From Paracyclopina nana (taxonomy: Eukaryota; Arthropoda; Copepoda; Cyclopoida; Cyclopettidae), in the NCBI GenBank assembly GCA_019096065.1, contig JAGUCH010000001.1:992001-1056000 (forward strand): a stretch of DNA of 64,000 nt, read 5' to 3'. A program made the position numbers and the translations under genes. The notes under the pieces are model-generated. The model worked only from the letters and a program-made list of their open reading frames with translations. It did not search any database and was not told the DNA's origin. Below, piece after piece: positions 22,450-35,000 of the stretch; within the stretch, counting starts at the first letter, position 1; every line of letters starts with the position of its first letter.

Positions 22450-22932
22450 ATGGGGAAATCCTCGGCATTGGCACTCTCCAGCTCAGCGGAATGGCTGCTT
22501 TTCTTCGCCATTGCCACCCTGGGAATTGTCAGCGTTTCCTGCCAACCAGATCGGTCCCAATTCCAGTACGCCGCAGCCGCTGACCAGCCGCAGAACCCGT
22601 ACGACATTTTTGGGCCCTACTACGAATACCTCGCGGTAACTTGAATCAATGTCAAGCAGAAAGGACATGGAGATTTCAATGATTTCTCCTTTTTTATTCC
22701 AGTCTCAGCAGAATTACAACAATGCGCCCGCGAAACGCGTTTTGCCCTACATTGTGCACAAACGGATGATGTCTGAGGATGTGCCCAATTCGGAAATTGA
22801 GCGAATTTTGGACAGATACAGGCCCAGGTCTTTGAGGGTATGAAACTTTTAATTTTTAATTTTTCCCCCCTTTTTTATGGTGAACATTTGCTCTTCTTGC
22901 GTGATTTCCAGATGATCCCTTTGATCCATTAA
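22450..22932 (+). CDS. Small secreted precursor, neuropeptide-like (unassigned)
   Basis: Three coding exons, 22450-22635, 22703-22837 and 22912-22932, all phase 0, encode 113 residues. The start at 22450 gives a clear signal peptide: an N-region with MGKSSALALSSS, a core of LLFFAIATLGIVSVSC, and cleavage probably near SVSC-QPD. The remainder contains two dibasic sites, AKR and HKR, that would release VLPYIVH and a longer Arg-rich peptide beginning MMSEDVPNSEIERILDRY and ending MIPLIH. There is no amidation signal (Gly before the basic pair) and no cysteine pair in the mature part. The layout is that of a neuropeptide precursor. I recognise no known family, so the hormone role is inference. 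The tiny last exon of six codons plus stop has a good acceptor. Confidence 0.65.
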
Positions 22933-23174
22933 GAAAATGACGTAATCGCACACATGCTCAGGATCATCAGTTTTTTCCCGAATTTATTATCATCATAGCT
23001 AAAGAGAAGTATTTTGAAGAAACGGAAACCTCAGCCTCGCTTCGATCACCGCTATAAAATTCATTGTGACGAAAAAATGTCCCTCTTAGTCTCCTCTTGC
23101 AACTTTCTTTTGTAGCTATACTATAATTATTATTATTGCAGTTTTCATATAACATGTACACTATTAGTGTTTCG

Positions 23175-23180
23175 AATAAA
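23175..23180 (+). terminator. Candidate poly(A) signal for the peptide precursor
   Basis: AATAAA 243 bp after the stop at 22932, on the coding strand. It is the first canonical hexamer downstream that I noticed. Confidence 0.45.
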
Positions 23181-23363
23181 ATCTTCTGTCAGATCTGGGG
23201 AAAAGAAGGCGAAAACAAGATCATCAAAAGACCACACACCCACACAAAATTATTTTAAACATGACTCATATTTCAAGAGAGAAACGAAAAAAAAAAATGC
23301 TAGATTGTATCATATAAATAAACAATTTGAAATGTGCCACAAAAAAGGGTAAAAAACCTATAA

Positions 23364-23369
23364 TTTATT
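23364..23369 (-). terminator. Candidate poly(A) signal for the cuticle protein gene
   Basis: AATAAA on the minus strand, 107 bp past the stop codon at 23476. It is a normal distance for this convergent gene. Confidence 0.5.
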
Positions 23370-23475
23370 TCAACTCATCCATTCAGAATTCAAAATGGCG
23401 AGCTTTTTTCGATTGCACAAAGTCCACTCAGCCCAAAAGGTTAACAATTCTACAATTTTGGCGATTTTGGCTAGT

Positions 23476-26400
23476 TTAGTGGGGATATTCAGGCACTCCG
23501 TCTCCCTCAGCGTGGAACCCGGTTAAAGGGTCGGCATGATAGTTGATCACCTGCAATTGGCCGTATTTGTCGTAAAATCCATATCTGCCCTTAACGTATC
23601 CATCTCCATTGCGCTCCTCATATTTGAATTGGCGGTTGAACCTGAATTAACATGCATTATATTTAATAGACAATAGCATGTGTATGCTCTCCTCACCCGC
23701 TTCCCGTGTCATATCCGTATCTGTATGAATGAGGGCCTTCTTGGCCATGAATTTGGAAGGCAATCCGATCCTCAGATTGGTACACTCCATCCTGCAATTT
23801 AGCGAAAAAATTGTAAGTAAAAAACTGCATCAAAATGCAAAACAGTAGAACTATCCAACAAAATGCAAACATTACAATGAAGACCACAAACAAATAAGTA
23901 TATTTGCAAAATTTTAGCTTTTTTCAGCACTAATTTTTTTTAAAACTGTTAATAGTTTTGACAGTGCCAGCTCTTTGTTAGTGGGCATTAAAGAACATAG
24001 TAGTACGTTTACAAGGTAATTTACATTTCTATAGAACAGCCTTCAAGACCTTTGTTTGAAGACAGTATTGTTATTATTAATGCAGTAGCAATTCCTTGAA
24101 AATTCACTTAAGACACAATTGGACGTAGAAGTCTACGAAAAAGGTCATGACAAATTGTTAGTCATTAATTGGGTGTGTACCAAAATCCATGAGACCTCAT
24201 CAATTATTACGTAACTGGAGATCACGTGGACTCGAGCGTTGTCATTGAATTAAATAATCATGCCTTCTTCTTTCTCTTTCTTACAGAGCAAAAGAGAGAA
24301 AATAGCTTAGCCATAATTAATAGTTTCCTGCTCACGCGAGATCGACTCAAGACTCGACGCAATTTCCGAACGTAAACAAAACAACAGCACGTGGCTTACC
24401 GGACTCGAAGCGCCTCCATAAGCATCAGCTCCCGCCAAAACGTTGGCTTCCAGGCTTCCAGGGCCGAGGTCTTGCCTGGCACTGGCGAAACTGGGGGCAA
24501 AGGCAGGCCCTGAAGCAGGTGAGTATCTATCGGCTCTTGGCTCAGATACAGGAGTGTATCTTCTAGGATTTGGCTCGGATACAGGTGAGTAGACATCGGC
24601 TCTTGGCTCGGATACAGGTGTGTATCTACTAGGATTTGGCTCGGATACAGGAGTGTATCTATTAGGCCTTGGCTCGGATACAGGAGTGTATCTGTTAGTT
24701 CTTGGCTCGGATACAGGAGCGTATCTATCGGCTCTTGGCTCGGATACAGGAGCGTATCTATCGGCTCTCGGCTCGGATACAGGAGTGTATCCTTCCAAAT
24801 CCTCCCACTCAGCTGGATCCACTTCGTCTATGACCTGCTCGGCAAAAGGCGCCATTCATTCTTTTTTCATGTTTCAAAGCTGATGTAAGCCACATTTTAA
24901 AAAGTGAACATGGAAGAAACTCCTTAAAATGAGAGCTAGCTTGCCTTTTTTAATAGCTAATACACAATTTTTGTCACTTGAGTTACATGGCTTTTTGACT
25001 CCACTTGAGCAAATAATGCACTCTAGCTCTTAAAATTCCTAATTTGGAACACAAGCTTTCGATCCTTCAAATACCTTCATAATTTCATAAAATTCATCAA
25101 GACGATAGTCAAATTTCTTCTCTGCCATAATGCAGTAAAAAGCAGAGGTAGGTAGTACTCAATTTTCGATTTCTTTTTCTCAAGCATAAAAGCATTTTTC
25201 GTGCTTCTACGTCAACAGTAATAGCTAGTATTCTTCAGTATAAGTACAAGTACATAATCGGGTCTATTTGGAGAAAATACTCAAGCTTTGTTTCTTTTCC
25301 TATTGGTGCAGTTAAAGCCTTCAAAGCAAAGAGCTGACAACAGATTTTTTTCCAAATTGAAAAATATTGAGAGCAAAATAAATTGCAAATTTAAAGTAAC
25401 AATGAAAAATCTATTGAGTTGTCAGCTCTTTGCTTGCCAGGAATTAGGCTTACTAAACTGCTTATATTGGGAAAAGTAGTTCAGTAGACATGCTTTGAAG
25501 ATAAAAAGTTGCCTCATTAATACTTCTTCTAAGCATCTGCTTTCTGTTGCAAAAAGACAATTGCTACTTTTTACCAAAGAAGATACGATTCTTTTAACTT
25601 ACTGCCTTTCTTTTTGAATCAATGGTTCTCTTTGGAGAGCTGTAAGAGTAGACAGGTCTGGATGGTTCTTGAGGCTCATCTTGGTAGTTATTGTAGCCTC
25701 TTGGCAATGTGGTCGAGCCCAGGCCATAAGATTGCTTCTGCCTGTTTCCATATTCATCATATTCAGTGCCATCCTGAGGGAGAAAAGGCGTCAATTATTC
25801 ACACTCAGCTTTCCTCTGCTAATAGGTAATCAGGAAAGTTCTTTCAGGCAAGAAAGCTCATTCACCAAAGTGCACTTGAATAATACACCAATAAATAATG
25901 AAGACTTTTCCCACTGGTGAGAAGAAAAAAACCACTTCAAGAAAGTTTCCACTTTTAAGTAGATCACGTCAAACATTCTTTGTTGTTATAAAAACGCTAA
26001 CGCTCATGCGCGCACGTGTCAAAACGCCAGCTGACTGCATGCGCGTCGCGTGATTGTCAACAATTACAATGTAGGCTCATCCTGCTCCATAATATGCTAC
26101 AACTATGTTTAAGATGCCATTTTCTACCAAGTTTTTGGCACTTTTTGGCCAAAATTGGCTCAACTGGATAAATACAGTTCATATCTCAATTTCGAGTAAT
26201 TTTGGCTTTTTCTCCACAATGATATGTTGCCCAAATATAAAGCAAAACATTTTAAATATGAGTTTGAGTTTGCTCAGTTTTTCGAAACATACTGCGAAAA
26301 AGTTGGCAATTCAAGTCGTTTTATGCAGGCTGTTGCACGTTTTCCGGTCAAAATTATAAATAGATAATCTTGTCACACTTTAAACTCACATTCGTATTCG

Positions 26401-27166
26401 AATTTTTAGCCAAGTTACCTTGCTAAAATAGCAACCGTACTTGATCAGTAAAGTTCAGCTTGTTCAAGTCAAGTTTGGTTCGTTTTAGCCATGTTCAGTT
26501 GACCGCTGAGCTGACACGCCAACGCGTTGTACATCAGCAGCTGATGAGCAAAGTTAGCTTTTCTCAATTAAGCGAGCTTCAGTTACGACGCATATGAGAA
26601 CACTTTTTGTAGCCAAGTTCAGTTTGGCAACTGAACTTAGCTAGGCAAGCAAGCTTGTACTACATAAAATCAAGCTAAGTTAAGTTCTACCAGCATAAAT
26701 ATCTGGGAACGGAACTGAACTAAACTTAACTTTCTACCTAACTTAACTTGACTAACAGGTCAATACAGGGACGCCCTACATATATTATGCAGTTGAACAC
26801 AAAGAAAGAATTGTCTCAAGTCCTGAGTCAAATTGTTGTTGGTGCAACAATTGAGCTCACCAAGTAGGACAGCAAACGCAGAATATTCCCCAAATATCCG
26901 ATGGGGCTTGACCCATGCCCAAGACCTACCCGTTGGCCTTGAGGTCGCTGGCCTTGGAAATTGGGCCTTTCATCGAAATTGGCAAATCGCTCGCTCGTCC
27001 TCGACTCCGCAACCGGGGCAACAGCGGCCTTTAAAGGCCTCAAAAGTCGACGTGGCGCTGGCCTTGCTCCATCGAGCTCCTTCTTGGCCTTTGCAAATCT
27101 GCGTAGGTCGTTGGCAGCAAAGTCATCAGCTGCAATTGCCACAGCGCAGCAAAAGAGAAAAAAGAC
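23476..27166 (-). CDS. Cuticular protein with 11-residue repeats and C-terminal RR (chitin-binding) domain; first exon missing
   Basis: Coding exons in transcript order: 27166-26861, 25773-25603, 24834-24400, 23791-23697 and 23641-23476. They encode 390 residues with compatible phases. The first listed exon begins in a hydrophobic run (VFFLFCCAVAIAA) that must be most of a signal peptide. The initiator Met lies in an upstream exon I could not fix. Next come an Arg/Ala-rich region, a Tyr-rich exon (DGTEYDEYGN), and an exon with about nine copies of an 11-residue unit (PVSEPRADRYA). The final two exons hold an R&R-type chitin-binding domain: YRYGYDTGSG, FKYEERNGDGYVKGRYGFYD, VINYHADPLTGFHAEGDGVP. 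Its known role is structural, binding chitin in the extracellular cuticle. The link between the repeat exon and its upstream neighbour uses a mediocre acceptor. Confidence 0.82.
24540..24790. repeat. 33-bp coding tandem repeat in the cuticle protein gene
   Basis: Units of tcggctcttggctcggatac plus aggagcgtatcta recur every 33 bp and encode the PVSEPRADRYA repeat on the minus strand. Adjacent units vary at the RAD/NPS/RPN positions. Copy number is likely to be polymorphic. Confidence 0.9.
25316..25441. mobile_element. Short complete copy of the AAAGAGCTGACAAC inverted-repeat family
   Basis: Left end gccttcaaagcaaagagctgacaac (written here as gccttc plus aaagcaaagagctgacaac). Right end gttgtcagctctttgcttgc. 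Only about 126 bp, so it is an internally deleted member, with 19-bp inverted ends nearly identical to each other. Confidence 0.85.
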
Positions 27167-27339
27167 CTGGAAAAATGGACAAAAATTCACAATTTCGTGA
27201 TTTTGCCGTATCGAGATTTTGCGTTAAATGGTGGCCGTGAATTTGATTTGGCTGGTGACCAAAGTAAATATACAGAGTCTGGCACATTTTCTCTCCATCA
27301 TGGATCAATCTCAATTTGGCACCAAAGCTAAGCATGATT

Positions 27340-29943
27340 TTCTAATCAGTGCACGAAATATATGTCATGTATTTATTTACCTTTTTAGGGGAAAACGTAT
27401 CGGAAATTATAGTTCACAAAATTGGCCATTTGAATATACTACATAATTTCATTGCGATTTTTGGCTAATTTTGACAATTTTGGCAATTTTGACTTGACGA
27501 AAATGCCAATATTTTACCTTTATTTGCAAGTGAATACAGCCCCTTACATTTTGGCTGTAATCTGGTATTTTTTGGTGGTTTCTTGGCTGAACTTTTGGCT
27601 GGATTAATCTTCATAATCCAGCCTTGCAAATGCTATTAAAAAAGTTGAAAAGGTAAAATAGTATACTAGAAATTCGTGTTTTGAATTGCAGATTATTCAG
27701 TTTTTCTTACTAAATGTTGCGGCTAAAAAGGGAAAGTTGACAATTTTGCCGCCAGCTGATCATGGTCCAAGTTGTGTTACATGTCACAATTTTATACACA
27801 ATCGAATTGGAGAAAACAGACAAACGATGATAAAAATTCCTCTTTTTTTGGCATTTTCATGAGCAAAAGCAATTTGTAAGGATAAGGAGTGGCCTTGGCA
27901 ATTAGACAGTTGAACAACTGCTGCAGAAAATGGCGCAATAATTATCACACCTTTTTGAACTTGTGTCCCCTCGTTGAAATAAAACTCCGAGTGAAGGATG
28001 GAGTTTTTTCATTTTGGCCGAGTCCGTCGCAAGTTTATCCTAATTTTAGGCCCAGTTCACCTATTTAGTTATAAGCAATGTTAAAGCCAACTATTACAAA
28101 AAATGGACAATTTGCACATTTTTTCGCTATTTCTAATGTTCCGTTTAGCCACTTATAAGGCCATTATTAATTATGTTTAATTTTTAATCATTTTTAACTG
28201 TTGTATTGCTTTATAAGTTTTGCATAATACCAGTCATAAATAGCAGCTGAGCAAGCCCTTAGTCTCACTATAAGGTAAACATTATTAGTCTTGATTACTT
28301 GAATTCTGCCACAGCTTTTTCATTATTAAAAAAATGCAGCCTTTTAAAAATTCTTATAGAATATTTGAAAAATTGACGCTTTTTTATTTTTATGCTGCAT
28401 AATAATTTTAGCAGGATAATATTTTTATTTTAAACTTTTTCCAATTCTAGAAATATCCCATTGATTCTGGATGTGTAATTCAAAAATAAGGAGGAAAACC
28501 ATCAAACTCTTTTTTTTCACCTATATTTTGCTTAAATCATCACAAAAGAAAAACTGATGTGACGTTCATCTAAGGTATCATGGATACAATTGAAATTCTG
28601 TATTATCTGCTCAATTGTGAAGGCTACCTGAGAAATTTTTAGAACTATAAAAAACCTGCGACGGACCAAGCCAATGAGATGCCTTTAATGCGCAGAATGA
28701 AGCTAGAATGAATGAAAGCGAGCGGTTGATGCTTGGAGAAGAAGGAAAGCTTAATATTTAATAACGTGGTAATGGTTTCCTCAGGATTTTGCTATATTAC
28801 AAAGGTACGAAAATGATGCAATGCTTACTTGACTTTTTGAGAAGAATGCCATTATTTAGGTTAAATCACGAGTGGACTCAGTGGACCAACTGACGAGAAA
28901 ATGCTTCATCATGGAATAAAAAGTTACGTAGCCTTAAATCGTACGCGCGTACAACGTAAATAACGCGCGTGCTAATGCACCAGCCGTTACTATATACGTA
29001 ATGTCCACCTGTTCTTTGCGTCAGTTTTGAAATACGCGAGCCAAAAAAAGGGAAAATCGTAGTATCATTTTTAGCTGTTTCCAAGCACAGCTTTTTATGA
29101 TAAAATCCGCATTTGTGAAAAAATTATATATAGTATATAGTATTTTTTTAAGTTTTTTTCAAGGGGAATTTTTAAATTGAGAATGAGAAATGAGAAAATA
29201 GAGCATCGACAAAATTGCATATTTGAAAAAAGGCTGCAATTTTCATGTTGGCAATTTTCTGCTGAATTATTTAAATAAAAGTAATTGTGAAAATGCCCCC
29301 ATTTTTCAGCAAAAGATACGCAAAATAAAATCTTAATATTTTTACCTTTTTTTTCAATCCAATGCAAGTATTTAAAATGCTGCTTTATTAAGCATGAAAT
29401 AGTGCAATTTTTTCGTGAACCAGCATAATATAAGTTCTTAGGTTGGAAAAAGGGCAGGAAAACTGTATTGAAAAGGAGACGTTTCACACAGCGGAAATTA
29501 CGTGAAAAGAGCAATAATAGATTGTCATCAGGGAAAGATCTTTACACAACAATTACCCGATTTCATAAGACATTACAAGTTGATGCTATGTAAGTGGTCA
29601 ATTTTTGCGTTAGCCAAAGCATAAAGTAAATAGAGGCAATTTTTGCAATGCTGGTTGCAAAAACATATGGTATACCAAGAAAGTAATTAATGACTTTTAG
29701 CACAACTTAAATATTTCTGTCTATTTGTTTATTATATCAAAGCATTAATTAAAATTCTCGATTCTTTGAAATCAGTTTTTTATTAAACATAATAGTAATT
29801 CCCAGTTATTTTCAATTTAGGTGAAAATTTGCAATCTTGCGCCTGTCACTTTGACGGACTTTTGCCAATATCTTTACAAGAAGGAAATTATCGTTGCAAT
29901 CTTGCTTGACATGTGCACCGCTCCATTTCTGACTGAAAATGAA
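27340..29943. other. AT-rich gene desert
   Basis: No exon with family motifs was recognised on either strand. The missing first exon of the cuticle gene may lie at its left side. Around 28940-28975 there is an isolated CpG-rich patch (tacgcgcgtac, aacgcgcgtg) of unknown meaning. Confidence 0.45.
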
Positions 29944-31285
29944 CCCAGCGAACCCTTTTCTCGAAAAGTTCCTGCGATCAAATTCCACATTATCACTTTT
30001 TTATCAAGTTTCTAAAACAAATTTGATAAAAACAAGTTTCAAAAAAGTTTTTTTCGTGTTTCTTCAAACTCGTAAATTTCAAATCTAATAAAATTCAATA
30101 CAAATAAATTTTAAAGTTGTTTATGAAACTTGTTCAAAACATGATGGATATTGGACGAATTTCTGTCAAGTTTGGAGAAACTTGTTTCCAGAAATTCATT
30201 AAAAATTAGATGTGTTAAGAAACTTGATAAAAAACTTGATTTGTTAGAAACAGAGTTACTAGTGCAAAAAATATCGTACAAAATGTAATTTTGGCTTTTT
30301 TGAATACATTTTGTGTAAATTCATCAAAAATCCAGTCATCAACAAAATTCAGTCAGCTGCAATTGAACTTGCATTTCGCAAATTCCTCGTGGCACGCACC
30401 TAGCCTGTTGTGCTAAAAAAGTTTCAAGTTGAATGCTCAAGGCATTGCCCAAGACCAAGACCCGGCCCAAGACCCAGCCCCAGGAACTGGCCCAAGTCCA
30501 GGCCCAAGACTCGAGCCAAGACTCGGCCCAATATCTGGCCCAAGACCCGGCCCAAGACCCAGCCCAAGACCCAGCCCAAGACCTGGCCAAAGACTCAATC
30601 CAAGCCCCGGCCAAAGATCCGGCCCAAGATCCGGCCCAAGATCCGGCCCAAGATCCGGCCCAAGATCCGGCCCAAGATTCGGCCCAAGACCCGGCCAAAG
30701 ACCCGGCAGAAGACCCGGCCAAAGACCCGGCCAAAGACTCAACCCAAGACCCGGCCCAAGATCCGGCCCAAGATCCAGCCAAAGCCCTGGCTCAAGACCC
30801 GGCTCAAGACCCGGCTCAAGACCCGGCTCAAGAACCGGCCTAAGACCGCGAAGAATTTTCATATGGTACGCACGTTGCTTGGAACCAGCCCGGAACAAAT
30901 GAAATCTGTTGTACTTTCCTTTTCTAAGATGAACTTGTAATCTACAAGATTTGTGACAATAAATATCTCTGTCAACTTATCGAATTTGTAACAAATTTGG
31001 TTTAAGTCTATTTTTTAAATTATCTCATTTTTAGCTCTTTTCAATCAAGTTTCACATTGAGTTTCACACAGCCAAAAAATGCGTTTTCATTGAGTTTCTT
31101 TGATTTATGATAAGATGAAAAGTTATCAAGTTTTTATCAAATTTCCAAAAACGCGTTTTTTCATTGAATTTCGTGTACGTTTCGTGTTACGCTTACAATA
31201 ATAAAAAACTCGTTTCGAAAGAAACTTTTCATCAAGTTTTTGTCAAATTTCTATCAAATTTCAAAACAAAAAAGGGTTCGCTGGG
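29944..31285. mobile_element. 1.34-kb terminal-inverted-repeat element with internal minisatellite
   Basis: Ends CCCAGCGAACCCTTTT (29944-29959) and AAAAGGGTTCGCTGGG (31270-31285), exact inverses. Both flanks inside are rich in 'aaacttgataaaaacttg' type sequence in inverse orientation. The middle is the 12-bp array at 30440-30845. There is no transposase frame, so it is non-autonomous. I see no certain target duplication. Confidence 0.82.
30440..30845. repeat. 12-bp minisatellite (ggcccaagaccc)
   Basis: About 33 tandem copies, alternating ggcccaagatcc, ggcccaagaccc and ggccaaagaccc. Because the period is divisible by three, several frames on both strands stay open (Pro/Arg/Lys, Gln/Asp/Pro/Ala, Gly/Ser/Trp repeats). 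These are artefacts of the repeat, not genes. Confidence 0.93.
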
Positions 31286-31380
31286 AAGCATGCAAAAAAA
31301 GTGCCATTAGGCTTCACCTTGGACGCAAGTCCATTTGAAAAAGTGCCGTTTCGAAAATTATATAGCGATAAATCAGCAAT

Positions 31381-31500
31381 TTATCGCGTTTCGGTTAATT
31401 TCATTCACATCAGTATCATAACAATAACAATGATGCGCAGCGATCCTAGCGGCCTTTTATGGCAACACCTGGGAGGAGACTGGCGCTGCTTTAGAAGAAA
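31381..31500. repeat. Dispersed repeat arm ('cctagcgg ... tggcaacacctgggagg')
   Basis: Shares 'tcataaca.(a/g)caa', 'agcga.cctagcggc' and 'ggcaacac.tgggag' with 21400-21475. It also shares the core with the element ends at 3625-3990. It is apparently a solitary arm of the same family. Confidence 0.6.
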
Positions 31501-32043
31501 CTAATCGCGTTTTTGCGATTCGAGTGAAAGTTCGAAATAGAGACCCAAGCAAATCATGCAAAACAAAGTTGTTTTATACCTATAATCTAACCAAAAGATA
31601 CCTAATTATAAAGGAGTTTGAGTCCTGATCCTAACCAATTTTAATTGATTACTCGCCCAAAAAAATGTGGCTCGACTCATCCAAACGAAACTTTATTTAG
31701 AGCCTAACTCCCAATTTTAAAAGTGTGTCTTCAAATTTTTCAGTAGAAGGCATTTTTTAATATTGCTGTTATCTTATAGGCCTAGATCAAAATTCAAAAG
31801 TATTGACACACAATCTCAAATTCAGCCAATTACCTCAAAATTGGAAATTGTTGCCTCAAAATTCCAAAGGATGACAAAAAGGAAATTAAAAGCAATTTCG
31901 TCACTTGTATGGCTTTTAGTGCAGCAAGGGTTTCACAATATTTGTATGTAACATCTGGTGTCTCTTTTCAAGGCTGTGAAACCCATTCAACCAATCTTGT
32001 GAGCTCATTTCAAACAGATGCTTTTTTTCTTCTATGGGAGGCA

Positions 32044-35000
32044 TCAGTGAAATTTTCCTTTTTTCTCACTCAAGTCAACTTTTGTGAGTTTTTCGTCCAA
32101 TAATTCTAATGGATTTGAGCTTACTTTGGGAGAGTGCGCCTTGGGAAAAATGTAATTCCACTTCAAGGGCTGCAGAAGCAACTCAGCTGGTTGCATCAAT
32201 AGCGGGTCCAAAAACTTCCTCTCTTCACTATTTTTGGCCCTATTTACATGATTGAAAAAAAACCAGGCAAAGTTTAAATATCATCTACATGAATATTTTT
32301 CCACATTTTCTGTTTATCCTTTGAAATTCTATTTTATAATTATCTTAAGAATGATAAGACTAAATTATTTAAGCGTGAAAGAACACCAGTTGAAATCGGA
32401 TCGATTTCAAGTCAACTTGATTTTACACAGTAGCAATTTAGCAACTTTAAGTCTGAATTCTTGAAAATTGTTTCCTTTTTAAATTTTTTTGCGTTTTTTT
32501 AAATAATGAGATCTATAAAAAATTTAAAGATCAAGTTTTAAGATTTTTGAGATTCCACACACAAAGCTAAATAAGCCCATGAAAACGCCGCTCGGCCTCG
32601 AGCTGATCCTGTTTAAAGTAGTCAGCTACTTTTGTTATTAGTAGATCATAATTGTAAGCTACAGAAACGGAAGTATCCAAACTGCATAAATTGAAGATGC
32701 TTTTCAATTTGGTTCCACTCGAAATTGAGAATCTCCAAGATGAACAAGTCCTTGCTTTCAATCACTTGCGTTTTTGTCTCTGTCATTGGCGTCGCCTTTT
32801 CCGAGATTGCCTTGGCACCTCTGGACGAAATGGCACCGAAATACAATGACTACGACAATGAGATGGTCTACAGGCAATATCACGCCCCGGGGAGAAACCT
32901 GTTTGTCCGCGGGTATCCTTACCAGGTCCAAAATGACGAATTTGTAAGTAAATCCCAGAGTTTAGCCCACAAAGAGCTGACAAAACTGATATTTTGCTTT
33001 AAAAATAAAATTGGCAATTTATGCACTGCTAAACACTGTAAAAAATCAATATTGGCACATTCTTTCAATTTCATTCAAAAGCAGTCTTTTTTATTTGCTC
33101 TTTGATGGATTATTTTAAGGCCAATGGTGGCAGGACTTTGATTATAGGCCTTAAAATGAATCCTGTGAGAATCTTCTGACGCAGTTCTAGCTGTAAATTG
33201 TTTGCTTTCCGGATGATTTAAAGCAGTCACATTTCGCAGCAGTAATTGCCATTTGGCAAGAAATTCCAAGGCCATAAAGCTGCGAAAATTGGTATACATT
33301 GTAGTAGCAATTATGCGCAGTTAAATTACCTTGGAGACTCGCTTTTGATAGGTCAAGCGCAGGTCTAATTCGCAATTTGCAAATGCCAACATACGCCACT
33401 CTGTTGGCTTGATCCTGAGCATTTCAAAAAATGCCTTTTAAAAGCCTGGCTGAATAAGACTTATAAAAAAGCATTTTTGGCTATAATGAAGTATGCGGCG
33501 CGCACCGCGAAAAACGCATCAAATGTAAACAATCAATAGAATGGATTGGCCGTTGCGCTGTTGCGTTTTCCGAGACGCGTCCTGTATTCAATCCAGAAAT
33601 ACGCGTTACGGACCAAGCCAAGAAGTTCATAAATGGAATTCTTAAGCGAAAACCACACCACTTTTTGCTAATTATGAAGAGTAGCAAATTAGCAAGTGTT
33701 TACGTTGAAGCCCTTATTACACCTTAGAGTTGCATCACATCTTTTTTTGAAAGTATTAATTTTTTCTTCAGCCCGAAGAAGAATTTGATTGGCAATTGGC
33801 TGAGCGAATCCTGGAGGAGATTCTCACTTCAGCTGCGGACGCCTCAAAGAAGATGAAATCGTTGAAAGTCAAACGGGCCAATCCAGCCCAAATGGCGGCT
33901 GCCTACAGAAAACTAGCCTCCAAACGCAGCAAGAACTGATGAGCCAAACGCAAAATTGGTCATGTCCACAACTTTGTCCAGTCTGACCCCGTAAAATTGT
34001 CGATTTTCTGCTGATTTTTGCCATACCCAACCGATGGGCTGACCGCACTTTTCACAATATGCCACTTTCCAAGCCCAGCCTGAAAAAGCAGGAATTGAGG
34101 CATTTTTTCATAGCACAAAATACTTTTTGAGGGGGAGGTGAAAAAATGCGTCAATTTGCAGCTTCAGTGTGTTATTTACCAGGAAACCAAGTTTCGTTGC
34201 CAGAATTCCATTGATCATGAATGTTTCCCTGACAGTTGGCATCACTTACCTAAAAATAACAATGATTTAATTGAATTGACATTTCTAATGCTGTGTAATA
34301 TGCTTTCAAGGCTGCTCTGAATAAAGAAGCATTTTCTGATGCGCATATAACGCCCACAATCAAAAAGAACTGACTACGCAATGTTAAGCTTCATCGGAAC
34401 ATTTTATAATTGCTACTCACGCAACCTATTCTGATTTATAAACAGTGTCTTCAAACTGCTGAAGAAAAATTAGTTTTTCAAAGCAATAAGTAAAAATTAT
34501 ATTGAGCAGTGATAAAAGCTATCTTAAAAGAAAAATGGCGATTGCAGCGCCCTCTATAAAATATAACATAAAGCAATGCAGCTTGCAAAATAAAATAAAG
34601 CACTTGTGACTGTCATTGAATTTTTTTCAAAAAGGGTGAACATTATGAATTTGAAATGTCTGTTAGCTCTATGCCTTCAGGCATTTTAGTAAATGTATTA
34701 ATAGAGCTGAATTTTGTGGCTGCTCTGAATAAATAAGCGTTCTTCTGGCATATCCACCTTTCTAACTTTTTAAGTAGCTTTTTCATTAAACGCATTTTAG
34801 CCACACTGACTTTCTTTCTTTCTCTCTCTTTTTTTTGTCAACTGCTGTGAGAAATTTTATGTTTTAGGGTGGTTCTTATCTTTTTTTTTTTGCTTGCTGA
34901 GGAGTGTTTTTCATCATTGAAGCTTTCATTAAGGCTAAATTGAGGAAAAAGTGTATTTGCTTCATTTTCAAATTGCAGTTTGTGTTTTTATTCACTTTTT

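Noticed and set aside
26440-26760. Repeated 'aagttcagtt / aagttaagtt' motifs in both orientations
   Set aside because: Low-complexity repetition without clear ends or a definable unit. Possibly a decayed foldback, but not supportable as an element.
27166-27340. First exon of the cuticle protein (candidate ATGs just upstream of 27166)
   Set aside because: Several short ATG-to-donor options exist, but none has both a good donor and the phase 0 needed. The start is left unassigned.
28930-28980. CpG-rich palindromic patch (acgcgcgtac…aacgcgcgtg)
   Set aside because: Too short and isolated, with no gene start beside it.
30339-30940. Long Pro/Arg, Gln/Asp/Ala and Gly/Ser/Trp repeat open frames
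   Set aside because: A 12-bp minisatellite keeps several frames open at once, and it lies within a transposon-like element.
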